Positions 1 to 6,993 of a DNA stretch of 33,814 nucleotides are shown here, in pieces (within the stretch, counting starts at the first letter, position 1; each line of letters starts with the position of its first letter). Source of the DNA: an uncultured Clostridium sp. (GTDB lineage: Bacteria > Bacillota > Clostridia > Clostridiales > Clostridiaceae). The notes beneath the pieces were generated by a model that saw only the letters and a list, made by a program, of their open reading frames with translations, ran no database searches and was not told where the DNA came from. The stretch lies in the NCBI GenBank assembly GCA_937927335.1, contig CALBDU010000094.1, forward strand, positions 1 to 33,814, in the 5' to 3' direction. Position numbers and translations under genes: made by a program.

Positions 1-262
1 TGACAAGACTTGAATCCTTTTTCTTTCTTACAGCCATTACCGGAGCTTCGTTGGTTGAAATAATTTCTGTTGTGTTTATTATATTTATTTTTTCTTTATC
101 ATATGTATGCTTTGATAATTGTTCCTCAATGAGGCCTTCATCACCTGTAATTATAATTTCAATATCGTCATCTTCCCTTAATGCTGCAATACATCCCTCT
201 ACCACGGCCGCTGGAGCAAAATCTCCCCCCATACCGTCAATTACAATCTTTATTTTAACCAC
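1..262 (-). CDS. plsX: PlsX, phosphate acyltransferase (N-terminal part, runs off left edge)
   Basis: PlsX makes acyl-phosphate from acyl-ACP, the first committed step of the PlsX/PlsY route to phospholipids at the membrane. Only the first 87 codons are in the window. The reading begins MVKIKIVIDGMGGDFAP, the hallmark PlsX start (family form: VDAMGGDxAP), and continues through VVEGCIAAL, a TGDE segment and NAPVMAVRKKKDSS-like sequence (here TNEAPVMAVRKKKDSSL). The only start codon between the upstream in-frame stop and the conserved motif is GTG at 262, close behind the purine-rich GAGAGGGGA. It lies downstream of rpmF on the same strand, the usual rpmF-plsX order, but a strong terminator separates the two. 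Identity is secure. The exact start is less certain because the SD spacing is short. Confidence 0.93.
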   Translation of the reverse strand, partial: MVKIKIVIDGMGGDFAPAAVVEGCIAALREDDDIEIIITGDEGLIEEQLSKHTYDKEKINIINTTEIISTNEAPVMAVRKKKDSSLV

Positions 263-295
263 TCCCCTCTCAGCCTAATTCAAATATAGTTTAAT

Positions 296-327
296 AAAAA
301 AAGAAAGTCAATTGACTTTCTTTTTTT
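296..327 (-). terminator. Intrinsic terminator after rpmF
   Basis: The arms A7-GAAAGTCA and TGACTTTC-T7 form a perfect palindrome centred between 311 and 312, with an extended T-tract on the minus strand. It lies directly after the rpmF stop and before plsX, so it should end or attenuate rpmF transcription before plsX. Confidence 0.82.
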
Positions 328-508
328 ATTTTTCAGTTGAAACAACTTCTTTTCCCTTATAATATCCGCAGTTCTTGCAAACCTGATGAGCAAGCTTCAT
401 TTCATGACACTGAGGACACTCAACTATTCCTGGTAAACTTAATTTAAATGTTTGAGCTCTTCTGGAATCTCTTCTAGCTTTAGAGAATCTTCTCGCAGGA
501 TTTCCCAT
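326..508 (-). CDS. rpmF: Ribosomal protein L32
   Basis: This 60-residue protein of the large ribosomal subunit starts MGNPARRFSKARRDSRRAQ, the typical bL32 N terminus. Its C-terminal half carries a four-cysteine zinc ribbon, CPQC followed by CKNC, so it is the zinc-binding (C+) form. The chosen ATG at 508 follows AAGGAGGTGTATACT with good spacing. An in-frame GTG at 517 lies inside that SD and is unlikely to be used. The gene sits 17 bases after the DUF177 gene, the conserved DUF177-rpmF pair, and is followed by a strong terminator. Confidence 0.97.
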   Translation of the reverse strand: MGNPARRFSKARRDSRRAQTFKLSLPGIVECPQCHEMKLAHQVCKNCGYYKGKEVVSTEK

Positions 509-525
509 AGTATACACCTCCTTAA

Positions 526-1026
526 TTAGTCAAAAAAATCTTTAAGTTTTGCAAGTCTTGGATCAATATCGTCACTTTCACAATTACATGATGAAGAATT
601 CAGATCAGTACCACACTGCTGGCACAGGCCCTTGCAGTCTTCCTTGCAAAGTCTTTTTATTGGAAGATATAAAATTATATTTTCCAGCATAATTTCCGTA
701 ACATCCAGGATATCACTTTCCAAGAAGATAATATCTTCATCTTCATCGGCAGTATCCATTTGGATTGACAGCTTTTCCTGTACCGGAATATCCAGCTCCA
801 TTGGAAACTTTGACAGACACCTTGAACAGGTAAGTTCAAGGATGCACTGCAATTGTCCCTGCAGTTCCAGCAGATTTTCCAGAAAGGTTAAAGCGCCTTT
901 AAACTTAATGGGAGATAATAATTTTATATATTCCTCTCCATAATTAAATCCGTCCAAATCAATAGAAATGTCCAGATCCTTCCGGGCCGATTTCCTTTTA
1001 GTTAAATCAGATACATCAATTTTCAT
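526..1026 (-). CDS. DUF177 (YceD/YlbN family) protein
   Basis: A 166-residue soluble protein of the DUF177 family, which is nearly always encoded next to rpmF. In bacteria and plastids the family is linked to large-subunit rRNA accumulation. Its middle and C-terminal part carry the family's cysteine pattern: LTCSRCLSKFP, then CKEDCKGLCQQCG and SSCNC. The end, DPRLAKLKDFF, is also typical of the family. The start at ATG 1026 is preceded by AGGGGTGAG at proper spacing; the in-frame GTG at 1035 falls within this SD. A consensus promoter lies just upstream (1058-1086), and the SD can pair with a sequence inside that promoter's spacer. The molecular activity is not predictable from sequence alone. 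Confidence 0.93.
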   Translation of the reverse strand: MKIDVSDLTKRKSARKDLDISIDLDGFNYGEEYIKLLSPIKFKGALTFLENLLELQGQLQCILELTCSRCLSKFPMELDIPVQEKLSIQMDTADEDEDIIFLESDILDVTEIMLENIILYLPIKRLCKEDCKGLCQQCGTDLNSSSCNCESDDIDPRLAKLKDFFD

Positions 1027-1077
1027 AATGCTCACCCCTATACTTTAGCCACAATTTATTATATAGAGATGAGCATT
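1027..1077 (-). promoter_or_regulatory. Inverted repeat pairing the DUF177 SD with the promoter spacer
   Basis: Minus-strand AATGCTCATCTC (1077-1066) can pair with GGGGTGAGCATT (1038-1027) as a continuous 12-bp helix including two G-U pairs, with a 27-base loop. The 3' arm contains the DUF177 SD. The 5' arm lies upstream of the expected +1 of the local promoter, so only transcripts reading through from ackA would contain both arms. The pairing is seen in the sequence; a regulatory role is inferred. Confidence 0.4.
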
Positions 1078-1086
1078 AAAAGTCAA
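1058..1086 (-). promoter_or_regulatory. Consensus sigma-A promoter for DUF177-rpmF
   Basis: On the minus strand TTGACT (1086-1081) and TATAAT (1063-1058) are separated by exactly 17 bases, a near-perfect housekeeping promoter. It lies in the 67-base gap between ackA and the DUF177 start, so DUF177-rpmF can be transcribed independently of pta-ackA. Confidence 0.8.
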
Positions 1087-1093
1087 GATTTAT

Positions 1094-2290
1094 TTATTTG
1101 CTTACCAATTCCTTGGTATCTCTTGCTATCATAAGCTCTTCATCTGTAGGTATAACGAATACCTTTACCTTTGAGTCTGGTGTGCTTATTTCCATTTTCT
1201 TGCCTCTGGCACCTGCATTTAATTCCTTGTCAAGTTTAACGCCAAGGTAGTGAAGTCCTTCACATATTGCTTCTCTGCAGCTTGCTGAGTTTTCACCAAG
1301 GCCTGCTGTGAATACTATGCAGTCTGTTCCGTTCAATATGGAAGCATATGCTCCAATTGTCTGGTTAACTCTGTAGTAGTAAACGTCCAAAGCAAGTTTA
1401 GCCTGTTCATTTCCTTCAGCTGCTGCACCTTCAAGATCCCTGAAGTCGCTGCTTAAGCCTGAAAGTCCAAGAACTCCTGATTTTTTATTCATTAAATTGT
1501 CAACGTCTGCTACAGACATCCCTGCATCTTTGATGAGGAATGTAACTATGGCAGGATCAATGTCACCGCACCTTGTTCCCATAGCTATACCAGCTAAAGG
1601 AGTGAAGCCCATGCTTGTGTCTACAGATTTTCCGCCTTTAACTGCACAAAGACTTGCACCATTTCCAAGATGGCAGGTTATTGTTTTAATGTCTTTTATA
1701 TCTTTTCCCATCATTTCAGCAGCAACCTGTGAAACATATTTGTGGGATGTTCCGTGGAAGCCGTATTTTCTTATGCCGTAGTCTTTATATAATTCATATG
1801 GAAGAGCATACATAAATGCTTCCTTTGGCAGTGTCTGATGGAATGCAGTATCAAATACAGCTACCATAGGAGTGCTTGGCATCAATTCCTTACAAGCATT
1901 GATACCAGTGATGTTTGGAGGGTTATGTAAAGGTGCAAGCTTTATACATTCATCTAATGCTTTCATTACATCATCATTTATTATAACTGAGCTTGCATAT
2001 TTTTCTCCAGCGTGAACTACCCTGTGTCCTACAGCTGATATTTCATCCATGCTTTTGATAACACCGTGGTTAGGGTCAACTAGTGCATCAAGTACGTGTT
2101 TTATAGCTGATTTATGGTCTTTCATTGGTTCTTCAAGAACAAATTTGTCATCGTTAGCCTTGTGTGTAAGTATGGAGCCTTCGATTCCTATTCTTTCAAC
2201 CAGGCCTTTAGCTGCCACTGTTTCATTTTCCATGTTTATCAACTGATACTTTAAAGATGAGCTTCCGCAATTTATTACTAATACATTCAT
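1094..2290 (-). CDS. ackA: Acetate kinase
   Basis: AckA converts acetyl phosphate and ADP to acetate and ATP, the substrate-level phosphorylation step of acetate fermentation. The 398-residue length is normal. The N terminus MNVLVINCGSSSLKYQL is the family signature. Other conserved segments are VVHAGEKY, FHGTSHKYVS, TCHLGNGASL, a GxxMGTRCGDIDP segment and FTAGLGENS in the C-terminal half. It begins 18 bases after pta with an SD in the gap, so the two form an operon. There is no clear terminator after it, only the DUF177 promoter, so some read-through is likely. Confidence 0.98.
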   Translation of the reverse strand: MNVLVINCGSSSLKYQLINMENETVAAKGLVERIGIEGSILTHKANDDKFVLEEPMKDHKSAIKHVLDALVDPNHGVIKSMDEISAVGHRVVHAGEKYASSVIINDDVMKALDECIKLAPLHNPPNITGINACKELMPSTPMVAVFDTAFHQTLPKEAFMYALPYELYKDYGIRKYGFHGTSHKYVSQVAAEMMGKDIKDIKTITCHLGNGASLCAVKGGKSVDTSMGFTPLAGIAMGTRCGDIDPAIVTFLIKDAGMSVADVDNLMNKKSGVLGLSGLSSDFRDLEGAAAEGNEQAKLALDVYYYRVNQTIGAYASILNGTDCIVFTAGLGENSASCREAICEGLHYLGVKLDKELNAGARGKKMEISTPDSKVKVFVIPTDEELMIARDTKELVSK

Positions 2291-2308
2291 TACTATATTC
2301 CTCCAATA

Positions 2309-3307
2309 TTACATATTCTGTGCCTGAACAGCAGTTAGTGCTACTACGTTTACTATATCCTCAACGCTGCAGCCTCTTGATAGATCGTTGATTGGTTTTG
2401 CAAAGCCCTGACATACAGGACCTATTGCTTCAGCATTGGCAAATCTTTGAACAAGCTTATAACCGATATTTCCTGCCTGTAAATCAGGGAATATCAAAAC
2501 ATTAGCTTTGCCAGCTACTGGGCTGTTTGGAGCCTTTAATTCTCCAACTTTTTTAACTATGGCGGCATCCAGCTGAATTTCACCATCTATAAGCAGGTCT
2601 GGTCTAAGTTCTTTGGCAATTCTTGTTGCCTCTCTAACCTTATCTACCAATTCATGCTCTGCGCTTCCCATGGTTGAGAATGATAACATTGCTACTCTTG
2701 GTTCCATATTGCATAGTGCTTTAGCAGTTTCAGCAGTGCTGATAGCAATAGCAGCAAGCTGTTCTGCAGTTGGATTTGGATTTACAGCGCAGTCTGCAAA
2801 CAGCAGCATGCCATCCTGTCCGAACTGGCAGTTTGGAACAAGCATAACAAATGTACTGGATACTGTGGATATTCCTGGAGCAGTTTTAATAATCTGAAGG
2901 CCGGGTCTTAAAAGGTCTCCAGTGGTATGTATTGCTCCGGAAACCATTCCGTCAGCATCTCCTGCTTTAACCATCATGGTTGCAAAATATAGCGGATCGC
3001 TAATAATCTTTTCAGCCTTATCCATGGTCATGCCCTTATTTTTTCTAAGTTCATAAAAGCCTTCCACATAAGCTGACTTTTTAGGTGATGTTTCCGGATC
3101 GATAATCTGCACCCCTTGAAGATTAACTCCAAGCACTGCAGCCTTTTCCTTGATTTTTCCTTCATTTCCCACCAGGATTATGTCTGCCAGGGAATTTTCC
3201 TTGATTATCTGGCTGGCTTTAAGAGTTCTTTCCTCTTCGCCCTCAGGTAGTGCAATTTTTTTCACATTACCTTGAGCTTTTTTCCAGATCCCATTCATAA
3301 AGTCCAT
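2309..3307 (-). CDS. pta: Phosphate acetyltransferase
   Basis: Pta exchanges CoA of acetyl-CoA for phosphate, giving the acetyl phosphate used by AckA. At 332 residues it is the short, single-domain form common in Firmicutes. Visible family segments include KIALPEGEEERTLKAS, DADGMVSGAIHTTGDLLRP, SFSTMGSAEHE, DGEIQLDAA and NVLIFPDLQAGNIGYKLVQR. The ATG at 3307 follows GGAAGGGG at 9 bases. It is the first gene of the pta-ackA operon, divergent from tmcAL, with a promoter candidate at 3352-3381. Confidence 0.98.
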   Translation of the reverse strand: MDFMNGIWKKAQGNVKKIALPEGEEERTLKASQIIKENSLADIILVGNEGKIKEKAAVLGVNLQGVQIIDPETSPKKSAYVEGFYELRKNKGMTMDKAEKIISDPLYFATMMVKAGDADGMVSGAIHTTGDLLRPGLQIIKTAPGISTVSSTFVMLVPNCQFGQDGMLLFADCAVNPNPTAEQLAAIAISTAETAKALCNMEPRVAMLSFSTMGSAEHELVDKVREATRIAKELRPDLLIDGEIQLDAAIVKKVGELKAPNSPVAGKANVLIFPDLQAGNIGYKLVQRFANAEAIGPVCQGFAKPINDLSRGCSVEDIVNVVALTAVQAQNM

Positions 3308-3351
3308 AAAACTATACCCCTTCCAAAATGTTTATTTTTATGCATATATAT

Positions 3352-3381
3352 AATATAATCCTATTATAACTTCTTTTTCAA
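3352..3381 (-). promoter_or_regulatory. Candidate pta-ackA promoter
   Basis: Minus-strand TTGAAA (3381-3376) is followed after 17-18 bases by TTATAT/TATATT (about 3358-3352), leaving a leader of about 40 bases before the pta ATG. The region is very AT-rich, so alternative -10 boxes exist. Confidence 0.5.
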
Positions 3382-3448
3382 TAAAAAACTTAAAAATTTT
3401 TAATTTTTGCATAAAAAAAGTCATTTATATAAAAAAGGGCGTGAAAAT

Positions 3449-4624
3449 ATGAATGTAACAGGTATTGTTGCTGAGTACAATCCAATGCATATGGGACATT
3501 TGAGGCATTTGGAGCTTTGCAGAAAATTTGCAGGCTCAGATGTCATAGTTGCAGTATTAAGCGGGAATTTTGTGCAGAGGGGGGAACCTGCTGTATTGGA
3601 CAAATGGACCAGAGCCAGGCTTGCATTAAATAATGGAGTGGATCTTGTTATAGAGCTGCCAGTGGTTTACAGTGTTTCCTCAGCAGAAATTTTTGGCTTT
3701 GGTGCAGTAAGCATTTTGAACTCACTTGGAATAGTAAACAACATCTGTTTTGGCGCTGAAAATGCTGATACAGATTATATGCTTAAAATTGCAGATATAC
3801 TTGTTAGTGAGCCTGATGAATATAAGGCAGCCCTGAAAATTTACCTGAATAAAGGTCAAAGCTTTTCTGCAGCCAGGAATCTTGCACTTAATGATTATCT
3901 TAAAGATGATGTGTCAGGCTTTATTAATAATTCAAATAATATTTTAGGCATAGAGTATTGCAAAAGCATAATTAAATTAAAAAGCAGCATCTCACCTGTA
4001 GCCGTAAAAAGGCAAGGAAGCTCCTATAATGAAAAAGACCTGGGCAGCCTTTCCAGCGCCACTTCCATAAGAAAATATATAGATACCCATAATAATTTGG
4101 AGGAACTTAAGCTGCATGTGCCAATTGATGTATATAACGCCTTAAATTCAGTTAAAATAAGCAAGGATAAAATGCTGCACTGCATAAAATACAAATATTA
4201 TACAAGCATAGATTCTTTAAATAAAATTCCTGATGTCATTGAGGGTATAGACAGGAGAATAAGCAAATCCATTATTAAATGTGGAGACTACCAGGAACTG
4301 GTTTCTGATGTTAAAACAAAACGTTATGCCTACTCCAGGATAAGCAGGATTTTATGTCAGTATTTTATTGGCTTCGATTCATATGATACTGGTGACCTAA
4401 GAAAAAAACCGGCAGAATATGCAAGAATTCTGGGATTTAACAGGAAAGGGGCAGATATATTAAGAAAGGCAGCAAGCACTTCAGCCATACCTTTAGTTAC
4501 AAAGGTTAAGAAAGGCAGGTATCAGGGGCTGGATATGGATATTCAGGCTACTAATGCATATAGTCTTCTGAACAGTGAAGTCAAATTCAACCAGGATTTT
4601 TATTCAAGTCCTGTAATAATATAA
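3449..4624 (+). CDS. tmcAL: TmcAL, tRNA(Met) cytidine acetate ligase (YlbM family)
   Basis: TmcAL makes N4-acetylcytidine at the wobble position (C34) of elongator tRNA-Met, using ATP and free acetate. The 391-residue protein begins MNVTGIVAEYNPMHMGHLRH, the nucleotidyltransferase HxGH motif being H-M-G-H (the family usually reads NPFHNGH). It then has VVAVLSGNFVQRGEPA and an SSLSSATSIR-like segment (LGSLSSATSIRKYI), all typical. An in-frame ATG at 3407 would add 14 lysine-rich residues; the ATG at 3449 matches the family start and follows GGGCGTG. It is divergent from pta-ackA, whose product is its substrate acetate, and lies 46 bases upstream of ylbJ. Confidence 0.94.
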   Translation: MNVTGIVAEYNPMHMGHLRHLELCRKFAGSDVIVAVLSGNFVQRGEPAVLDKWTRARLALNNGVDLVIELPVVYSVSSAEIFGFGAVSILNSLGIVNNICFGAENADTDYMLKIADILVSEPDEYKAALKIYLNKGQSFSAARNLALNDYLKDDVSGFINNSNNILGIEYCKSIIKLKSSISPVAVKRQGSSYNEKDLGSLSSATSIRKYIDTHNNLEELKLHVPIDVYNALNSVKISKDKMLHCIKYKYYTSIDSLNKIPDVIEGIDRRISKSIIKCGDYQELVSDVKTKRYAYSRISRILCQYFIGFDSYDTGDLRKKPAEYARILGFNRKGADILRKAASTSAIPLVTKVKKGRYQGLDMDIQATNAYSLLNSEVKFNQDFYSSPVII

Positions 4625-4670
4625 ATAGATTAAAATATAAATATAACATAGTAATTAAATAGAGGCCCTA

Positions 4671-5741
4671 TTGATTAAAAATAAAGATTTGCTGATTATT
4701 CTTATTCTATCGATATGCATAATTCAAATAGCAGCCGCCCCAAATCTATGCATTGATGCAGCGGTTACCGGGGCAATGCTGTTTTTTTATAAGGTTTTTC
4801 CTTCTTTATTTCCTTTTTTGGTCATATCTAACCTGATTCTGGCATACGATGGTATTTATATATATTCAAAAATATTTGGAAGATATTTATGCAGGCCCAT
4901 GAGGCTGCCTTTGGAATGCGGTTTTGTTTTAATAGTAAGCATGTTGTGCGGGTATCCACTAGGTGCAAAATACAGCTGTGATATATACGAAAGACATATT
5001 ATTGACAGGAATTCTTTTATAAGACTCCTGAATATAGCCTCCAATCCCAGTCCGATTTTTGTGTTGGGTGCTGTGGGCACTGCAATGCTTAACAACAGTG
5101 CATTAGGTTATTTGCTGTTGTTTTCATGTTATGCATCCAGTGCAGTTATAGGTGTGCTGCTTTCAGACAGAAATATCCCAGGAAAAAGATCTGAAATGGT
5201 GAAGCATACTGTTGAACCAGTAAACCTGGGAAATGCTCTTAAAAATAGTGTTGAAAATGCAATCAATACCAGCATATCCATTGGTGGATTTGTAATAATC
5301 TTTTCAGTTATAAATGCTTATATCATGAGGATTGCTCCTGGGAGCTCCGGTATTATTAAAACCGTACTGATAGGCATAATAGAGATGACCAATGGCTGCA
5401 GCCTTATATCAGGTACAGAATGGAGCATTCTATTAAAGCTGTCGGTTATTAGCTTTTTTTTAAGCTTCAGTGGTTTGTCCATAATTTCACAGGTATACTC
5501 ATTTACATACAAGTACAATGTGTCCATGGTGAGATATATGGCGGTGAAAGCTGTGCAGGGAGCTATTTGTGCTTTAATTACCATAATCAACTACAAGTTG
5601 TTTTTTTCATTCAGTGCTTTGGCAACATCAAATATATATATAAATAAAAGCAGCTGGGAATCATCCCTGCTGCTGAGCTTAATGCTTCTGGCAATGCCTT
5701 ATGCAGTTTATAAACTATTTAAATTATTTAAATTCTCTTAG
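4671..5741 (+). CDS. ylbJ: Sporulation integral membrane protein YlbJ
   Basis: YlbJ is a polytopic membrane protein of endospore formers, needed in Bacillus for heat-resistant spores. This copy has 356 residues, somewhat short for the family. It has about eight hydrophobic segments and a conserved core seen here as FYKVFPSLFPFLVISNL, PLECGFVLIVSMLCGYPLGAK, NIASNPSPIFVLGAVGTAML and a nucleoside-transporter-gate-like region with SVENAINTSISIGGFVI. The start is TTG at 4671 behind AGAGG; no better ATG lies upstream of the first membrane segment. The last 18 bases overlap the 3' end of the convergent coiled-coil gene, leaving no room for a terminator. The ylbJ-tmcAL neighbourhood is conserved in Bacillus. 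Confidence 0.9.
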   Translation: MIKNKDLLIILILSICIIQIAAAPNLCIDAAVTGAMLFFYKVFPSLFPFLVISNLILAYDGIYIYSKIFGRYLCRPMRLPLECGFVLIVSMLCGYPLGAKYSCDIYERHIIDRNSFIRLLNIASNPSPIFVLGAVGTAMLNNSALGYLLLFSCYASSAVIGVLLSDRNIPGKRSEMVKHTVEPVNLGNALKNSVENAINTSISIGGFVIIFSVINAYIMRIAPGSSGIIKTVLIGIIEMTNGCSLISGTEWSILLKLSVISFFLSFSGLSIISQVYSFTYKYNVSMVRYMAVKAVQGAICALITIINYKLFFSFSALATSNIYINKSSWESSLLLSLMLLAMPYAVYKLFKLFKFS

Positions 5742-6248
5742 TTCCTTTATATTTTCCCGAATGGTATTACCATTGATGGTCAGGTCTTTTTCAAGATTTA
5801 GCACAAAGCGTTCCATATCCTCTTTTACGCTGGCCATCATTTCCTGCCCCTTTTGGTTTATTTCATATTCAAGCTGCGTTAACAAGCTATTTGCATAATC
5901 CTTGGCATTTAGTCTCATGGTCTTTGCATTTCTTTGAGCCTGAAGCTCGATTTCCTCTGCCCTAAGCTTTGCTTCCTTGGTAATATTATGAGTTTCAACC
6001 TGCCGTTTAAGCATTTCGATATTTTCCTGCTTCAGCTTTTCAGCCTGCTCAGCCGCTTCTCTCAAAATCCTTTCCTTTTCCTCGCAAACCCATTTTGCCT
6101 TCTTTAGCTCCTCAGGAAGATAATTGACAATCTGATCTATAATATCCAAAGCTTCCGATTTATTTATCATTATCTTTCCGGTAACCGGAACTTTTGTTGA
6201 GGTTTCAATTATTTCTTCAAGATATTCAAGTAAACTAATTACATCCAT
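5724..6248 (-). CDS. Coiled-coil protein of the coaD-ylbJ neighbourhood (often labelled ATPase)
   Basis: This 174-residue soluble protein is dominated by a long charged helix from about residue 45 to 165 (KKAKWVCEEKERILREAAEQ, then AKLRAEEIELQAQRNAKTMR), with a short N-terminal segment MDVISLLEYLEEIIETSTKV. Similar clostridial proteins at this locus are annotated as ATPase or ATP synthase B-like, but no Walker motif or membrane anchor is visible. The composition resembles DivIVA-like or F-type b-subunit coiled coils, probably only by analogy. The ATG at 6248 follows AGGAGGACACTA. The upstream neighbour is the coaD relic, then rsmD. Function is unknown. Confidence 0.85.
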   Translation of the reverse strand: MDVISLLEYLEEIIETSTKVPVTGKIMINKSEALDIIDQIVNYLPEELKKAKWVCEEKERILREAAEQAEKLKQENIEMLKRQVETHNITKEAKLRAEEIELQAQRNAKTMRLNAKDYANSLLTQLEYEINQKGQEMMASVKEDMERFVLNLEKDLTINGNTIRENIKELREFK

Positions 6249-6258
6249 TAGTGTCCTC

Positions 6259-6356
6259 CTAATTCTTTTTAATCTTGGTTATCAGGTCAGTTATGATTTT
6301 CTCTGTGACCAGGCCGCTTTACAGCCTCCAAGGAGCTGAATTACAACGGTTCCGAT
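6259..6356 (-). pseudogene. coaD: Relic of coaD (phosphopantetheine adenylyltransferase), 3' end only, frameshifted
   Basis: The 109 bases between rsmD and the coiled-coil gene, read on the minus strand, give VVIQLLGGCK in one frame and then GLVTEKIITDLITKIKKN followed by TAG in another. Together these resemble the CoaD C terminus (family pattern: SSxVKEVAxxGGCIxGLVPxxI). A single missing base just after the Cys codon (TGT A-A AGC) restores one frame; the usual Pro would then be Thr. The first 120-130 codons, including the nucleotidyltransferase motifs and the start, are absent, and the remnant abuts the rsmD stop. The position rsmD-coaD-ylbJ is the conserved home of coaD. CoaD is essential, so a working copy must lie elsewhere, or this is an assembly or sequencing deletion. 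Confidence 0.7.
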
Positions 6357-6357
6357 G

Positions 6358-6918
6358 CTAATTGCCCTTATATTTATAGAAACATATTGTTGTGTTTCCA
6401 TATTTTCTATAATCACTTAAAACAATACTTTCAGTACCTGTATAAAGCTCTTCTTTAGTATCAATTTTGGTAACGATGACTCCGTCCTTTTCCAATAAAT
6501 TCATACTTTCAATGATTTCTACGGCCTTTGGTATCATATTTTTCATATATGGAGGATCAATAAAAATTATGTCAAATACTTTACCATTATTACCAAGTTT
6601 ATTAAGGGCCTCATAGGAATCCATATTAAGGCTTTTGCAAATGTCCGTGAATTTCAAGTTTTCAATATTTTTATGTAAATATCCATAGGTTTCGGGACTC
6701 CTGTCTACAAGTACACATTCCTTTGCACCTCTGCTTGCGGCTTCCAGTCCCAGACTTCCAGTGCCGGCGAATACATCCAGCACTCTGGCAGCAAACACCT
6801 TGTTTTGGATAATGCTGAACATAGATTCCTTTACCCTGTCCAGAGTGGGTCTTGTAGTTTCGTAACCGTTTGGAGCAAGCAATTTTCTTCCTCTTGCCGT
6901 GCCTGAAATAATTCTCAT
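6358..6918 (-). CDS. rsmD: 16S rRNA (guanine966-N2)-methyltransferase RsmD
   Basis: RsmD uses S-adenosylmethionine to methylate G966 of 16S rRNA in the assembling small subunit. The 186-residue length is typical. The start MRIISGTARGRKL, the segment TRPTLDRVKESMFSI, the SAM-binding DVFAGTGSLGLEAASRGA (about 48-65) and the catalytic DPPY near residue 120 identify it. The ATG at 6918 follows GGGAGGTATAAT. It lies downstream of recG with a weak promoter candidate in the gap. Its stop codon directly touches the coaD relic. Confidence 0.96.
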   Translation of the reverse strand: MRIISGTARGRKLLAPNGYETTRPTLDRVKESMFSIIQNKVFAARVLDVFAGTGSLGLEAASRGAKECVLVDRSPETYGYLHKNIENLKFTDICKSLNMDSYEALNKLGNNGKVFDIIFIDPPYMKNMIPKAVEIIESMNLLEKDGVIVTKIDTKEELYTGTESIVLSDYRKYGNTTICFYKYKGN

Positions 6919-6963
6919 ATTATACCTCCCAGGTGATGATAAAAATGTCCTTTTTTATCTAAT

Positions 6964-6992
6964 ATTTTATCATATTTGCTATTATTATACAA
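6964..6992 (-). promoter_or_regulatory. Weak promoter candidate for rsmD
   Basis: Minus-strand TTGTAT (6992-6987) and TAAAAT (6969-6964) are spaced 17 bases apart in the recG-rsmD gap. The -10 is good and the -35 poor, in an AT-rich sequence. Confidence 0.3.
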
Positions 6993-6993
6993 T

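Noticed and set aside
51..278. Plus-strand open frame of 75 codons over plsX
   Set aside because: It is the antisense of the well-conserved PlsX N terminus and has no SD or family resemblance.
3308..3448. Riboswitch in the pta-tmcAL divergent region
   Set aside because: Only AT-rich sequence and promoter-like boxes; no stable multi-helix structure or known aptamer core was seen.
6933..6955. AT-rich hairpin GATAAAAA/TTTTTATC upstream of rsmD as a terminator
   Set aside because: No GC pairs in the stem core and no T-run after it; more likely fortuitous in an AT-rich leader.
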